From NCBI GenBank assembly GCA_900169235.1, contig FWCC01000235.1:62001-126000 (forward strand): DNA of 64,000 nucleotides, written 5' to 3'. The notes below the pieces were generated by a model that had not been told where the DNA came from, did not search any database, and worked only from the letters and a program-made list of their open reading frames with translations. Shown here piece by piece: positions 48,777 through 60,158 of the stretch; within the stretch, counting starts at the first letter, position 1, and each line of letters opens with the position of its first letter. Made by a program: the position numbers and the translations under genes. This DNA is from Zarea fungicola (lineage: Eukaryota; Ascomycota; Sordariomycetes; Hypocreales; Cordycipitaceae).

Positions 48777-49958
48777 CGCGATTGTAGGTGTAGAGGCAAG
48801 GGGAGCGGATTGCTGGTTCGAACGGGCAGCTTCTATGCTCACTGGCGACCAGATGAGCGGATGCCTGGGGGGATACAGTGAGGAAAACTCACACCAGCAG
48901 CTTGATTCAGAGAAATGACCAGTTCTCGATGGTCCAGACTGAGAAGCTACAAGTGTGGGAGGGAGACAGATTCAGCGAGGCCGCAATTATTCAGGTTAGC
49001 GCTGGCTCAATCACTAATTAAAATCAATTTGGGCGGGCTGTGGCGTTGTCTTCATCACTCAGGGCCAAAAGAGCTGCGTACATCTACTCTAACGTTTATT
49101 AACTGTCTTCAAAAGTACTATTAACAATTCTTTTCATTATTACCGGTGATCTTTATTTCTAGCTTATTTTCTAGCCTCATTGCCTCATTACTGGCCCTGT
49201 TGCTAGTTATTTCCTATTACTGGCGGTCCTCCTGTTACTGCTGATTTTCAGGTCTATTAGTTACTGGTTGCTGGCTGGGCTTGATGTTATTGTTTGCCTG
49301 GTACTAGGCTAACTTCTGTCAGTGGATAGAGAAAGCAGAGAAATGATTGATATTAGGCCTAATTAGGGATAATGTTGTGGATGCTTTTTCAAATCCTTAA
49401 GCAACTTTTGGACCAGCATCAGCTTTGTGAGTGGAGTTTGCCAATGAGAGCAGAATCGTATAGTAATTAGATAATCAGTACAATAATTTGAGGGGTAGAC
49501 ATTGACCAGATATAACCAACCATCCGTTACTAAAGAATACGGACAAGGCGCATTTGTGCCAAGACAAACAGAAAACAAGTTTTCACTACCAACCTAAATC
49601 CTATCCTGCAGTAAGACATAGCTGCCGAGGTTCTACCACCTACTTTGTTAGTACCAAGTAATAAAAGGCAACTATACCACGGCGGCCCCCACCGCTTGAG
49701 GGCCGGCCACCAGCAGCGTCACCTGTCCCGCGCAGGGGCCTGCGAATCTCGTCCTTCACATGCCCACTCTCCCATCATATCACCATTTACACCTCTCAGT
49801 CGACAATTAACTTAGCACGAACCAGAGTTTTGGAAATCAACTTTTCCTTTCGTTCCAATTCTTTTATTTTCCGGGGACTCTGCATACTATAGAGTGGCAA
49901 CAAAAACCATCCCCGCTTCCTTATTCATTCACCACACAACAACCAACCGCAGACAAAC
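48777..49958. other. Divergent intergenic between PP2C and PEX39-like gene
   Basis: This 1.2-kb spacer contains both promoters. T/G-rich sequence lies around 49130-49320. No supported ORF or RNA gene was seen. Confidence 0.5.
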
Positions 49959-50810
49959 ATGGCGACCGAGCAACATCTATCAGGCGCCGAGAGCATCCGC
50001 TCTCTCACAGACCAAGATGCCATATTCCGTGCCTTTGACTCTTATCCTTGGACAAGGGATACGGCCTTCATGGTATGGTGATTTCTCATAAATGATTCAA
50101 CCGAATCTTACATGCCGTACACCCTCAACTGACCATCTCAAACCCTCACCCCTCAGTCCGGCCTTCATGCAATCCTCGGAGACCCCAAGTCTCCCAATCA
50201 GCAGGGCTCACCCGCAGACATGGCCACACACGCTCGCATCTTCTATTACACTCAGCGAATAGGCGTCAACATTGACTTCACCTCGTATCAGTCATGGCTG
50301 ACGAACAACAGGGATAGCCACGTTCCCCCAAACATTCTCCCGCCAGAGTACCTGCACAATGGCCACGATAATGCTGCTGCCACTGTGTCACAGGCCACTT
50401 CGGTGCTCGACTGGCAAAAGGCAGCCCCCATGACAGATTTATACGTTGATCGCTCAGCCGCCGCGGCCGCCGGGGAACAGCCGGCTTATCCAATGGCCTT
50501 TGCCGAGATGATCAAACTTCTGCAAGAAGGCAAGGAGGTGCCCGGTATTCGTCAGATTCCAAACACCATTGTCCGCGACCCGGTAAGATGACACAAATTA
50601 TTATGTTGTATTGTGCGTGTGTGTGTTACAATGAGCTAACATCACAACTGTAAGACCGTGAAACCTATTGGAGCTCGAACTGCTCCTCGTAAACCTTGGG
50701 AGAAAGAGGCATTGGCTCCTTCTGTCGACACATACAGAATAGCCGCCCTCGAATCTGAATTTCCACCTGTTGAGACTAACTCTGATCTGCCTGAGCCAGA
50801 GACTGCCTGA
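49959..50810 (+). CDS. PEX39-like (Yjr012c/DUF5572) protein with KPWE motif
   Basis: Three exons: 49959..50072, 50157..50582, 50655..50810, with introns of 84 and 72 bp. All junctions are phase 0, and the product is 231 aa. The N-terminal helix region is followed by a segment with FDSYPWTRDTAFMSGLHAILG (residues about 26-46, across intron 1), then a Pro/Ala-rich middle. The C-terminal part has GARTAPRKPWEKEA with the KPWE motif at residues 193-196. This layout matches the family of yeast Yjr012c and human C6orf226, recently reported as PEX39, a soluble helper of PTS2-protein import that works with PEX7. No membrane segment or signal peptide is visible, in line with a cytosolic helper. The family call rests on the KPWE motif and on N-terminal similarity from memory. 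Confidence 0.72.
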
Positions 50811-51438
50811 GTATCCTTACCGCATCTGATTTATCTTACTCATCTTCCTAAAGCGTTGTATGAAGCTATCATCGTCCTTACATCACAACACCACATCATT
50901 TCCATGGAAAACTCGTCGAGCATATTAGTCATACAGTAATGCATTTGCTAAGATACACTAAGCACACTCCTACTCTATGTCGTATATATTGATATTAAGC
51001 GAGACCCCATTTGCATGATTTCTGTACGCGTTCAGTATCAGATAACGCAGGAATAGTACATGTGTCCCCATGGAAGTCTTGCTTATGCCTAAATCTAGCA
51101 CCAATGCCTCATGAACAATGAAGTTGCTCTTCCATCCACCATATTGCAAAATTCATAACCATAATGTGTCCAATGAGCCCAGGTAGGCAGTAGCATACCG
51201 AGCGTAGGATGACCTTTGATCTGTAACTAACTTTGTGGGGAAATATTTTTAAAAAGAAATTGACAAATTTTGACTTTTCGACCATCTTAACCTGAATAGG
51301 TTCTCCGTAGCTGCCATAATTGAGTAGCGAGTATCCTTGATCAACCCTCGCTCTGTCAACAATATCATGACATTGTATCAGCTGCATAAACGTGCCATAG
51401 CTAGGTAGTTTTGACAGGCAGTCAAGGAGCTGCTGTCT
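50811..51438. other. Convergent 3' region
   Basis: About 630 bp lies between the ends of the PEX39-like and PUF genes. It is A/T-rich with no supported gene. Confidence 0.5.
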
Positions 51439-53946
51439 TTACCTGTAGTTTCCTCCATATCTTGGACCAGGGAGGCGACCAGGAATGCTGGGTCCCGCTC
51501 CGTGGCCTGGTCGTGTTGTAACTGCGTGGTTGGTGCAAAGCATCCCGACCCGCGAACCAAACTTTGAGCCTCGAAGAGAAACCATGTGCTTGCGGATGTG
51601 TGCAGCAACCATCTCCCGGTGCTGTGGTGTTGCATTATTCAAAATCCACTGAATCAAATAATTGCCATATTGATCACTGGCAATATCAATCAACGGGATG
51701 CGGGTTCGGTCCCGACGACCTTCGCATACCCGGTCCAGGTAGCGGCCCAGGAAGTCAGTTCCGCCAATTTTCAGGCATTTTTCCACGACTTTCGAAGCAA
51801 ACTGGTCAGTCGAGTACTCCGACGCATATCGAATGACATGATCGATAGCCCTGCTTCGGTCAGGAGGCCCTCCATGTTCGCAAATATGCTGAATGCACCA
51901 ATTTCCAAACTGCCCGTGGGCTACGATGTCAATGTTGGCCAAGACTTCTTCAATACAAGGGCGCTAGAAGCATAGGTTAGTGATGATGTGTCTTCATCAA
52001 CCATTTAGAGTGCACATACCTTGTCTTCTTCGAGGCAGTTTTCAAATATATTCTGAACCACCAGGCTTCCAGTCTCGCCCAATGCCACATCATGCCACAT
52101 GCCACGGAGGGCTTCGTTAACATAAGTCATAATCTGTGGTGGAGATTCTGTCCATCGGAGCTCAAACAGCTTCTGCCAGACATGGCAAGCATAGCGATGT
52201 ATAACCGTGTCCGGGATTTTTCGAAGCAGCTCATGGACCATGATTGCTTTGTAGTTCTCAGGTACAGAGTCGAAAGCTTTCTGAACCACGTGGCAGCCAA
52301 AAGGATCCATTGAGAGGCTTAGAGTGTTGCCTCGTATGGCTTCAGCAATCTTAATAACTTGCTCCGGTGTGCCATGCTCAAAGCAACGCTGAACAAGAAA
52401 ATTTCCAAACCGGTTAATCATGAGCTGGAATGCCTGAGCGACGATTGCTTCGACAATTTCGTATTTCTGTTCCGGGGTTCCCACTTTCAGCTTTTGCTGT
52501 AGAAAAATGGAGGCTTGCTGGTCATTATTGCAGACAATCTTGTCAACGATGTACTTCTAGTTGCAGTTGGCAGTGCGATCGAGCAGACGACGATAGTTCA
52601 GCGGCTCCGTGGGAGTCATATACGTTGGTCCTTCCGCGAGCGCCATCTACGCCATGTTAGTTGTTTGATGGGGGTTAGGGTTTCAGGGGTATTACCTCGC
52701 CTTTCCATCCAGCCTTGGATGTAAACTCGGACGCATGGGGAGACAATGCTGTGCCAACCGCAGGCTGCTGATACTGAGGGTACATTGCCATACCAGAGCT
52801 TGCCTGTGGATGATTTATGTTCAGTGCTGGGCCATTACTTCCCATGGTGTCGAACTGGCTTCCTCCTGTTCCATAGCTTCCCACAAAAGCAGATGGTAGC
52901 ACACGGGTGTCGTACCGGTTTGCACGACGATTGTTTCCAGGGCGGCCCATAAGATCCGGGTCTTGAGACATGCGCTCTCGAAAGCCTTCATTAACTGAAA
53001 AGTGCACACCAGGGTCCACGTATGGTGACTGCATTCCTCTACCACCTAGCCAAGTTGCAGGTGCTTGATCCATGGTATTGGAGTGGGTAGCTTGCCCTCC
53101 AAAAGGAGTCTTTGGCTGAGCCCAAATTCCTCTGGTACGATTAAAGGCAGACACGGACAATGTGTCGCTCGTATCCGAATGAGAGTCTTCTGTAATAGGC
53201 CAAGGACTATCGCGAGAAGCTGGGGCGGATCGTCTCCCAGTACCGGAACCAGAGGCGGTGGATCCAGGTTCACTTGTACGTGACTGTGCTAGCTCCTGAT
53301 CCAACTTTGAGATTTGGTTCTGAGCTTGGGCTAGCTGCAATTTGAGCCGAAGGACTTCATTTACATCAAGTCGAGCTTCGTCTGCGGTAGCACTAGCCGG
53401 GCGAGTTGTGGGAGCAGTAGTTTGAAAACCTTCGGTCGCCGGGGTTACCGGCAACGAATTACTGAAAGATTCGTGCTCCAACAAAGGAGAATACACGTCT
53501 TCCTCAGACTTGATGGCTGAGGTTTGCTGATTGAGTGTTGCTTGCTGCTCTTGAAGCTTAGCGAGCAACTTGTCCATCGGATACGAATCCTTAGGGCTAG
53601 GGTTGCCGTCATCCACTGTCATCTAGAAGTCCTTTCGTTAGTTGCTTCTAATAATAAAATGCCATTAGGAAACAGGTTCCAATATCTACCTTTTGCTCGG
53701 GGCTATTGGCAAGTCTCGAAGTCGAGAGTGTCTTGACTAGTTTCGAGGCAGGTTGGTAGCGGGAGCCATCCTAACGAGTACTGTAAGAATTGCAATGGAA
53801 TATTGCTGCCAGAAACTTTAGGTCTATCTTACAGAGACGGATTTGAATCCAGGCAAAGGTGAATCGATCGATTTATCAACAGTCTCGTGGGGTGGTGGCA
53901 GAAGAGACCGCTGAGGTGTCGAGCCGCTCGAGACGGGTGCAGACAT
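51439..53946 (-). CDS. PUF (Pumilio-homology) RNA-binding protein with an in-frame TAG
   Basis: Five exons: 53833..53946, 53690..53770, 52696..53622, 52020..52646, 51439..51963, with introns of 62, 67, 49 and 56 bp. The full frame is 757 codons. Residues about 66-100 contain a coiled-coil stretch (MDKLLAKLQEQQATLNQQ); the next ~280 residues are Ser/Gly/Gln-rich. PUF repeats run from about 410 to 725 (NRFGNFLVQRCFEHG, DPFGCHVVQKAF, HRYACHVWQKLF, ETGSLVVQNIFE, GQFGNWCIQHICEHG, DQYGNYLIQWIL). The architecture resembles fission yeast SPAC6G9.14. Such proteins bind 3' UTRs and repress or localise mRNAs. Codon 404 (52557..52559) is TAG where relatives are expected to have Trp (NCN-x-KYIVDKIVCNNDQQAS). 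It is either a base error, a true nonsense change, or avoided by an alternative acceptor. Confidence 0.82.
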
Positions 53947-55064
53947 TAGAGCCACAAAGGGAATAACTGGAGTGTATTTCTCAGGCCACGATGAATCAAG
54001 TACGTGGGCTTTCTATTGTCTTAGCAAAATGATGATGAATACGCATCCGAGAAAAGACGGCAAAATTCAAACGACTTTTTGGCATCCAAGAGATGGTGGG
54101 GGGAAAGGGAGGAAAAGTATAAGTCTCGCAGAGAAAGAAATTGCAGAGCCTCCACAGAAAACTGCTGCCCGCAGGAAATTCCAGTGGGCAATGGTTGCCA
54201 GGTACTGAGCGGCCCCCGGCTTCGGCTGTGGCAGGAGCAGGAGCTGTCAGGTGTTAGCGAGCCAAGTCTAGTATTCGCTAATGCAGGGTGAGATCACGAT
54301 TCAGGCTGCAGTCATGCGTCACATCATGTTAACCAGATAACGAGGTAAAATTTTACAGCTGGAACAAACGGTATAGCGAAGGCTTAGTTCTTATCTAGCT
54401 GCTCCATGTGGCGGGTTTTCGAGTACAGGTAGAACTTCATTATCTTAGACTCTGAAGCTACCTGCGGTGTCTATATAGTAGGTAATAGTAGATGATACCT
54501 ATATTTAGATTCAAGGTTTGACTGTTATTTCTATGTTCTTTTCTGTTCTGTGTCCTCATGCCTAAACGAAAACTCGGCTGTTAACTTCTTAAAGGGCTGA
54601 GGCATCATTAGGGCAAAGACTTGAAACAACCACTCATTTGAAGGGGCACTAATGCCTCAGGTATTACTTTGCTTCTGGCATAGATGAGCTCTCTCTTGTT
54701 TCTCACAAGCTCTTACAAGTGCACGGTGCGTTAGCAACTTAGCCGTGCATTGATTCAACATCCAGCTACATCATGCATTGGTAAATACACAAGACATTTC
54801 CAGTATTCATATTACAGATAAAAATATATTCTTCCGACTCCTAGACATGGTGTGCTAGGTATTCCAAGCTCAGAGGGCCTCCATCAATAGGTAGTATTTG
54901 TACAGTATTTATTACAGTGAGACAAGCCCGAATACTTGGCTTGGACAGAAAGCAGGTAATCCAGCTTCGCCATTTTTGCACCGCGTCATTATTTTTCATG
55001 TATATTCGCCGGTATAGCTGACAGAGGCTGTAGTCTATCCGCGCATGTTGGTAAATCGCTGCAT
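53947..55064. other. Intergenic, PUF promoter side
   Basis: This 1.1-kb spacer lies between the PUF start and the mS33 stop (same strand). Short frames only; nothing supported. Confidence 0.5.
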
Positions 55065-55552
55065 TTATTTCTTTCTGCCCTTGACGGGGGCTATAGGAGC
55101 GGTTAGCAGTGAGGGAAAATAAATGACCCTGTTTGTAGATACGTACTGGCAACCGGTGCTGACTTCTTCTTGGGGTTATTCTTTCCACGAGCTTTGAGTC
55201 TGTAACAAAACATTAGCAGGTAGACAGACATAGCGAAGCTTATGGCAACCGTACTCTTCGATGTACTCGAAGCGCGCCTCCTCATCGGCATCCCATGTTG
55301 TCAGCTCTGGGCCAAACTCAGTCTTAACATCTTTGATCGTAACGACTTTTCGAGGGTAGTAGGCGGCCATCGCTGGGCCTCGCAGACGTTGGCGTAGTAC
55401 TTTGTTGCCAAGGCGGACGCCTTCGGGGTTGAACGTTGTCGCAAAGATTTTGCATTGTGCCTATGATTGTGAGCTTCAATGCGGTGAATATGGTTTAAAA
55501 CAGCTCCTCTCACCTTCATAAGATCAACTACTCGTGCACGAGGGACGCTCAT
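55065..55552 (-). CDS. RSM27: Mitochondrial small-subunit ribosomal protein mS33 (Rsm27/MRPS33)
   Basis: Four exons: 55514..55552, 55255..55460, 55147..55199, 55065..55090, with introns of 53, 55 and 56 bp. The product is 107 aa and basic, in the usual range for this family. It begins MSVPRARVVDLMKAQCKIF, continues GVRLGNKVLRQRLRGPAMAAYY and ends in a Lys-rich tail (PKKKSAPVA-TPVKGRKK across intron 3). These blocks match mS33, a small protein of the mitoribosomal small-subunit head. The first and last coding exons (39 and 26 nt) are very short and were placed from splice signals (CTCAC/ATAG, GTACGT/TATAG) and frame. The gene diverges from the RNase III gene across a 406-bp shared promoter. 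Confidence 0.92.
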
Positions 55553-55958
55553 TGTGAAATCCGTCGTGCGATGTCGTTGAAACAGTATGGAGCGTCGTTG
55601 GCGACAAGACCTTCCAACGCGCCACAGATGGCTCTAGCTTAATGACTAAGCAGTTTACAGTGCAGCGTTCGCCAATCCGCAATGCTTCCAGAACACCGTC
55701 ACAAACCTTAACTAAACTCATCATGCCCGTGAATAGTTTATAAATCGCCGGGAACCTGCGTACTATGATATAACGCACGGCCTTCTTGTCCAGAATCCTC
55801 ACTGTCTCCTGCCAGGCCTCGACCCTTGATCATAATCCAATGTGGATACCACTTCGCAGAGCTACCCAGGCCGCTAACAATTTATAAGTCCACCAGTCAC
55901 CGTTGCAGCAAACAACCTCACATTGTAATAGCTTTTTATCGGAATATTTTCTTGCGTC
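55553..55958. promoter_or_regulatory. Shared promoter region of mS33 and RNase III genes
   Basis: 406 bp separate two divergent ATGs. An open minus-strand frame (55524..55802) overlaps it and has no homology that I recognise. No specific factor site was identified. Confidence 0.4.
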
Positions 55959-56915
55959 ATGTCAAAGCGTCCATGTATTTCTGACGATGGTCAAGATGGC
56001 AGGATCAATCAGCCCACCAAAAAAATACAAACCCAAGATCTCAGAGATAGAAGTTTTCGTTTTTCCTTTTGTATAACACCTTGGCGGTCATCGGAAATCT
56101 CAGAAGATCTACCGCCGTTACCAGCAATTCGGGATCAGAATCTTGAGGAACTGGTTTTTACGCACCCTGGATGCAGCCCTGCCGGCAACCCAAATGCACA
56201 TTACGAAATGTTGGAGTGGATAGGAGACGCATGGCTGGAGATACTCGCAACAGAGCTCATTGCGAGGACCTTCCTTCACCTGCCGTCAGGGCGCTGTTCG
56301 CAGATGCGGGAACGGTTGGTCAAGAATACTACCTTGGCGAAGTACTTTGAATTATACAGTCTGCAATCGCGTGCGATACTGCCCATCGAGCTGGCGGAGA
56401 GGACGGATCCCGGGAGAGGCACCTCGGCAGACAAGGATTTGCTCAAGACACGAAGCGACATGTTCGAGGCTTATGTGGCGGCCGTCATTCGTGATGATCC
56501 CGAAAACGGCATGCAGACCGCCGTCAACTGGCTCAAGGCACTTTGGGGTCGATCGATAAAGGATGAAGTGAAGCGCGCAGAGAGCAGCAACAATGAAGCC
56601 ACGAACAAACGCTCGCCAAAAGATGAGCTGGCGGCGAGAATTGTTGTCCCAGGAGTCAGGATCCGGTACGAAAAGGCGGGTAAAAAGGATAAGAAGGACA
56701 AACACGTTAACCAGCAGAGATTTTTTGTGTCTGCCTATCTCGACGGCTGGGGCGAGAAGGACAAGTTTTTGGGTGGAGGTTCCGCTCTCAGCGTCAAAGA
56801 AGCCGGCCAGAAAGCGGCCGAAGAAGCATTACGGAATAGAAAGCTCCTCCAAGGTTTAGAGGCAAAGAAGAAGGCCTTTTTAGATGCGAGGGAGAAGGCT
56901 GCTGCACTGGAATAA
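55959..56915 (+). CDS. RNase III (Rnt1/Pac1-like) endoribonuclease
   Basis: Single exon, 318 aa. The RNase III domain spans about 50-200: LPPLPAIRDQNLEELVFTHPG, the signature YEMLEWIGDAWLE and TRSDMFEAYVAAV. The four catalytic acidic residues are all present (E86, D90, D167, E170), so it should be active, unlike the mitoribosomal mL44/mL57 relatives. The C-terminal dsRNA-binding domain is about 220-300 (RFFVSAYLDG ... KEAGQKAAEEALRNR). The N-terminus has no mitochondrial presequence, so a nuclear Rnt1-type role in pre-rRNA and snRNA 3'-end processing is likely. It is shorter than yeast Rnt1 (471 aa), lacking most of the N-terminal domain. It is single-domain, so it is not a Dicer. It converges with nuo78, 155 bp apart. 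Confidence 0.9.
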   Translation: MSKRPCISDDGQDGRINQPTKKIQTQDLRDRSFRFSFCITPWRSSEISEDLPPLPAIRDQNLEELVFTHPGCSPAGNPNAHYEMLEWIGDAWLEILATELIARTFLHLPSGRCSQMRERLVKNTTLAKYFELYSLQSRAILPIELAERTDPGRGTSADKDLLKTRSDMFEAYVAAVIRDDPENGMQTAVNWLKALWGRSIKDEVKRAESSNNEATNKRSPKDELAARIVVPGVRIRYEKAGKKDKKDKHVNQQRFFVSAYLDGWGEKDKFLGGGSALSVKEAGQKAAEEALRNRKLLQGLEAKKKAFLDAREKAAALE

Positions 56916-57070
56916 CTTTACAACTTGAGTTAGAAATTTAACTATAATATTCTTACCCGCGGCGCGCTCCATCCGTTCTCTATATGTACAAAGTAAAACC
57001 GCCCCCGCACAATGAAACAGAAGAAAATGCTTTTTATTTAGTACAGCCCTGTTTCAAACCGCCTTGCCAT

Positions 57071-59623
57071 CTATGATCCGTAGGCAATCTGACCCATTGG
57101 TCTATCCTCCTCCATGCCAGGAGCCATGAAGTTTGTTCTGGGGTCACCGCTGGCTTTGGCGGCAGAGCATCGAGCCATTGTGGGTGAGCTTGTCGGTAGA
57201 GTCAGTAAATTGTTCTTCAACTTGGAAAATTGCAAGAATTGTTTTTGGGCATACCTTCTAGAAATGACATCTGTGAAGTAAAAGTTCTCAATGGGCTTTT
57301 TCAAAGGAGTACCGCTGGCCTTGGAGCCCTTGTTCTGGTCCACAAGCTGAACCTTGCTGAGCTCCTTGAGAGCAACAGGCTCGACTACGTCGTAGACAGC
57401 AAGAGCGGGGCTGATAGCCGTCATGCGTTCACGGACGGCAGTGACATCGTCGTAAGGGAGAGGAGCACCGAGGAACTCAGAGGCAGCACGCAGAATCTTC
57501 CAGTCAGTGCGAGCAGCACCAGGCAGCGAGGTGGCAGCACGGGTCATCTGTACACGGCCTTCGGTGTTGATGTAGGTGCCAGCCTTCTCGGTGTAAGCCG
57601 CACCAGGCAGGATGATGTCGGCAATCTGGGCGCCGCGGTCACCGTGGTGACCCTGGTAAACGACGAAGGCATCCTTGGGAATGTCCGCCTCGTTGACCTC
57701 ATCGGCACCAAGAAGCCAGACGAACTTGGGCTTCGTCTGGGCAACCTCAGCAGAGGGAGTCACGAAGCCGACCTCAAAGGCACCAGCGCGGGAAGCCTCT
57801 CTTTGGAGGATATTGTAGCCATTCCACTCAGCAGTGCGGAAGTTGGCAGCATTTTTCTCCACAAATGTACCAACAGTCTCGTAGAAGGCCTTGGCATCAA
57901 CATGGTCAGTAACACCGGAGCCCACAATGATCATGGGTCTCTTGGCAGCTGCCAGCTTCTTGCCAAATGGACCAGCCAAGGCACTCTTAAGGGCGGCATG
58001 GTCACCACCGAGGTGCTCAAACTCGAAAGTAGAGTCGAAGGTCTCACCTACAACAGCGATCTCGAGGTCAGAACGGAGCCACTGTTTGCGGATACGGGCA
58101 TTGAGCACGGCAGCTTCATGGCGAGGGTTGCTGCCAACAATGAGTACACAATCAGCCTCCTCAACACCCCAGATGGTGGAGTTGAAAAGGTAGTTGGAGC
58201 GAACATCGACACCGTGAGCCAGGGGAGTGCTGCCAGTGGGCGTATCGAGAGCAAGGTTTTCAGAGCCGAGCTTGTTGGCCATGTCCTTGGCGACGACCAG
58301 GGACTCAACCTCGGTCAGAGCACCAGCGATGATCTTGAGTTCGTTGCCCTGGGGCTTCTTCTGCTCCCAAGCACGGGCAACCTCGGTGAGAGCTTCCTCC
58401 CAGTCGGCAGGCTCGAACTTGCCATCGCGGCGGATCAGAGGCATAGTCAGACGCTGGGTCTTGAGACCGTCACAAGCGAAACGGGACTTGTCGTTGATCC
58501 ATTCTTCGTTGACGTCGTCGTTGAGGCGGGGGAGAATGCGCATAACTTCCAGTCCACGAGAGTCGACACGAATGTTGGAACCGAGACCGTCGAGAACATC
58601 AATAGATTCGGAGTGCTTCAGCTCCCAGGGGCGGGCGCGGAAAGCGTAAGGCTTGGAGGTGAGGGCGCCGACTGGACAGAGGTCGATGACGTTGCCAGAG
58701 AGCTCCGAGTCGAGATTTTGCTCAAGGTAGGTACCAATCTGGATATCATTACCACGGCCGGTGGAACCAAGTTCGGGGGCACCGGCAATGTCGTTGGCGA
58801 AACGAATGCAGCGAGTGCAGTGAATGCAGCGGTTCATTGAGGTCTTGATTAGGGGGCCGATGTTCTTGTCCTCGACAGCACGCTTGCCGCCAATTTCGTG
58901 GAATCGACCACGGTCGGCACCGTAACGAAGAGACTGCTCCTGGAGATCGCACTCACCACCCTGGTCGCAGATGGGACAGTCGAGAGGGTGGTTGGCGAGG
59001 AGGAACTCCATAACACCCTCACGCGCTTTGTGCGCAACGGGGGAGTTGGTCTTGACAACCATGCCGGGCTGAACGGGCCAGGCACAAGAGGCAACAGGCT
59101 TGGGTACCTTTTCGACTTCGACGAGACACATACGGCAGTTTCCTGCAATCATGAGTTTCCTGTAAAAATATTTGTCAGCTTCGTTCCGAGGCTTCGAATG
59201 TCGAAATGTCAAAGCATCATTCGGTTTCGGGATCAATCGTACTCGTGATAGCAGTATCTGCACAGAGAATATTAGATTTCATCATCTCGTGTTCAATTGT
59301 TGACAATTCGACGCACCTAGGAACCGTGGCTCCGGCCTTTTCGCACGCTTGAATCAGGGCAGAACCAGCTGCATTCGGGGTCAGCACTCGCTCGGCTCAC
59401 AGGCCAGGTATCTCTGTTCCTACCTTCAATCGAAACCTTCTTGCCGTCTGCAAACCAGTTAGCCCAATTATCCAAATCCAATGGCTCGCCATTGAAGCAT
59501 TTGCTCACCAATTGTAAGCTCCACCTCCGCGTGGCGCTGGGAGGAAACCGAGAATTGGCGCGAGGCACCGGCCGCTCGCCTGCCCGTCCGCAGAGCGGTA
59601 CGAGCCAGAGTGTGTCGAAGCAT
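57071..59623 (-). CDS. nuo78: NADH:ubiquinone oxidoreductase 78-kDa subunit (NDUFS1), mitochondrial complex I
   Basis: Six exons: 59509..59623, 59424..59447, 59317..59368, 59243..59257, 57255..59159, 57071..57188, with introns of 61, 55, 59, 83 and 66 bp. The product is 742 aa, close to my recollection of about 744 in Neurospora. The presequence MLRHTLARTALRTGRRAA is followed by the 2Fe-2S ferredoxin-like domain (Cys66, 77, 80 and 94). Then come the His/Cys 4Fe-4S ligands (HPLDCPICDQGGECDLQ), a second 4Fe-4S set (RCIHCTRCIRFANDIAG) and a molybdopterin-oxidoreductase-like fold without cofactor. The subunit carries clusters N1b, N5 and N4 in the electron path of complex I in the inner membrane. 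Exons 2 (24 nt) and 4 (15 nt) are micro-exons. The frame is confirmed by MIAGNCRMCLVEVEK after the last small exon. Confidence 0.96.
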
Positions 59624-60158
59624 CGTTGCCGCCGTGCCGGAATGAATGGGTAATGTGTATGAGATGCAGGATGCTGCGGCGGATTAAAGGACTCAGTCCG
59701 TGGGACACTTCTGAGAGAACTGGCTGGTCGTTTGACGGGAAATGCTCTCCCGCTAGTCTTGGTCGTCCACCGGATTAATTTACAACGGCGCTGATTGGCC
59801 AGCCACCGAAAATAGTGCCTCAGGCACCAAAGCACAGCTCACCCACTATACCTGAAGCCTGCGAAATTGCCAGCCTTTGCTGGATTTTCTTCTTTTCCCA
59901 TTATTGTACACGGGCACATTTTATTGTAGGTGAGCTTGAGCAGCATTCTATTCTGTAGTTTGCTGCTTCAGTCGAGTCTTCCTCTATCTTGTGCTCCAGA
60001 GTAAATTACATACGCCGATTATGGAAGCAGGGGAGAGAATTTTATCTCGATGAGCATTGCCTCTTACCGCCGGTCGTTACATCTCTAGCTTTGCCACAAG
60101 TTCATTTTTATTTCATCCAATTAGCCTACATTCTTTATTTTATCTGTTTGCACAGCTC
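59624..60158. other. Intergenic, nuo78 promoter side
   Basis: About 535 bp lies between the nuo78 start and the SelO stop (same strand), with no gene seen. Confidence 0.5.

Noticed and set aside
55959..56915. Mitoribosomal mL44/mL57 identity for the RNase III gene
   Set aside because: All catalytic acidic residues are intact and no mitochondrial presequence is visible, so an active Rnt1-type enzyme fits better.
57230..58840. 536-codon open frame on the plus strand
   Set aside because: It lies antisense to the main nuo78 exon. Its length follows from the codon bias of the true gene, and its translation has no family features.
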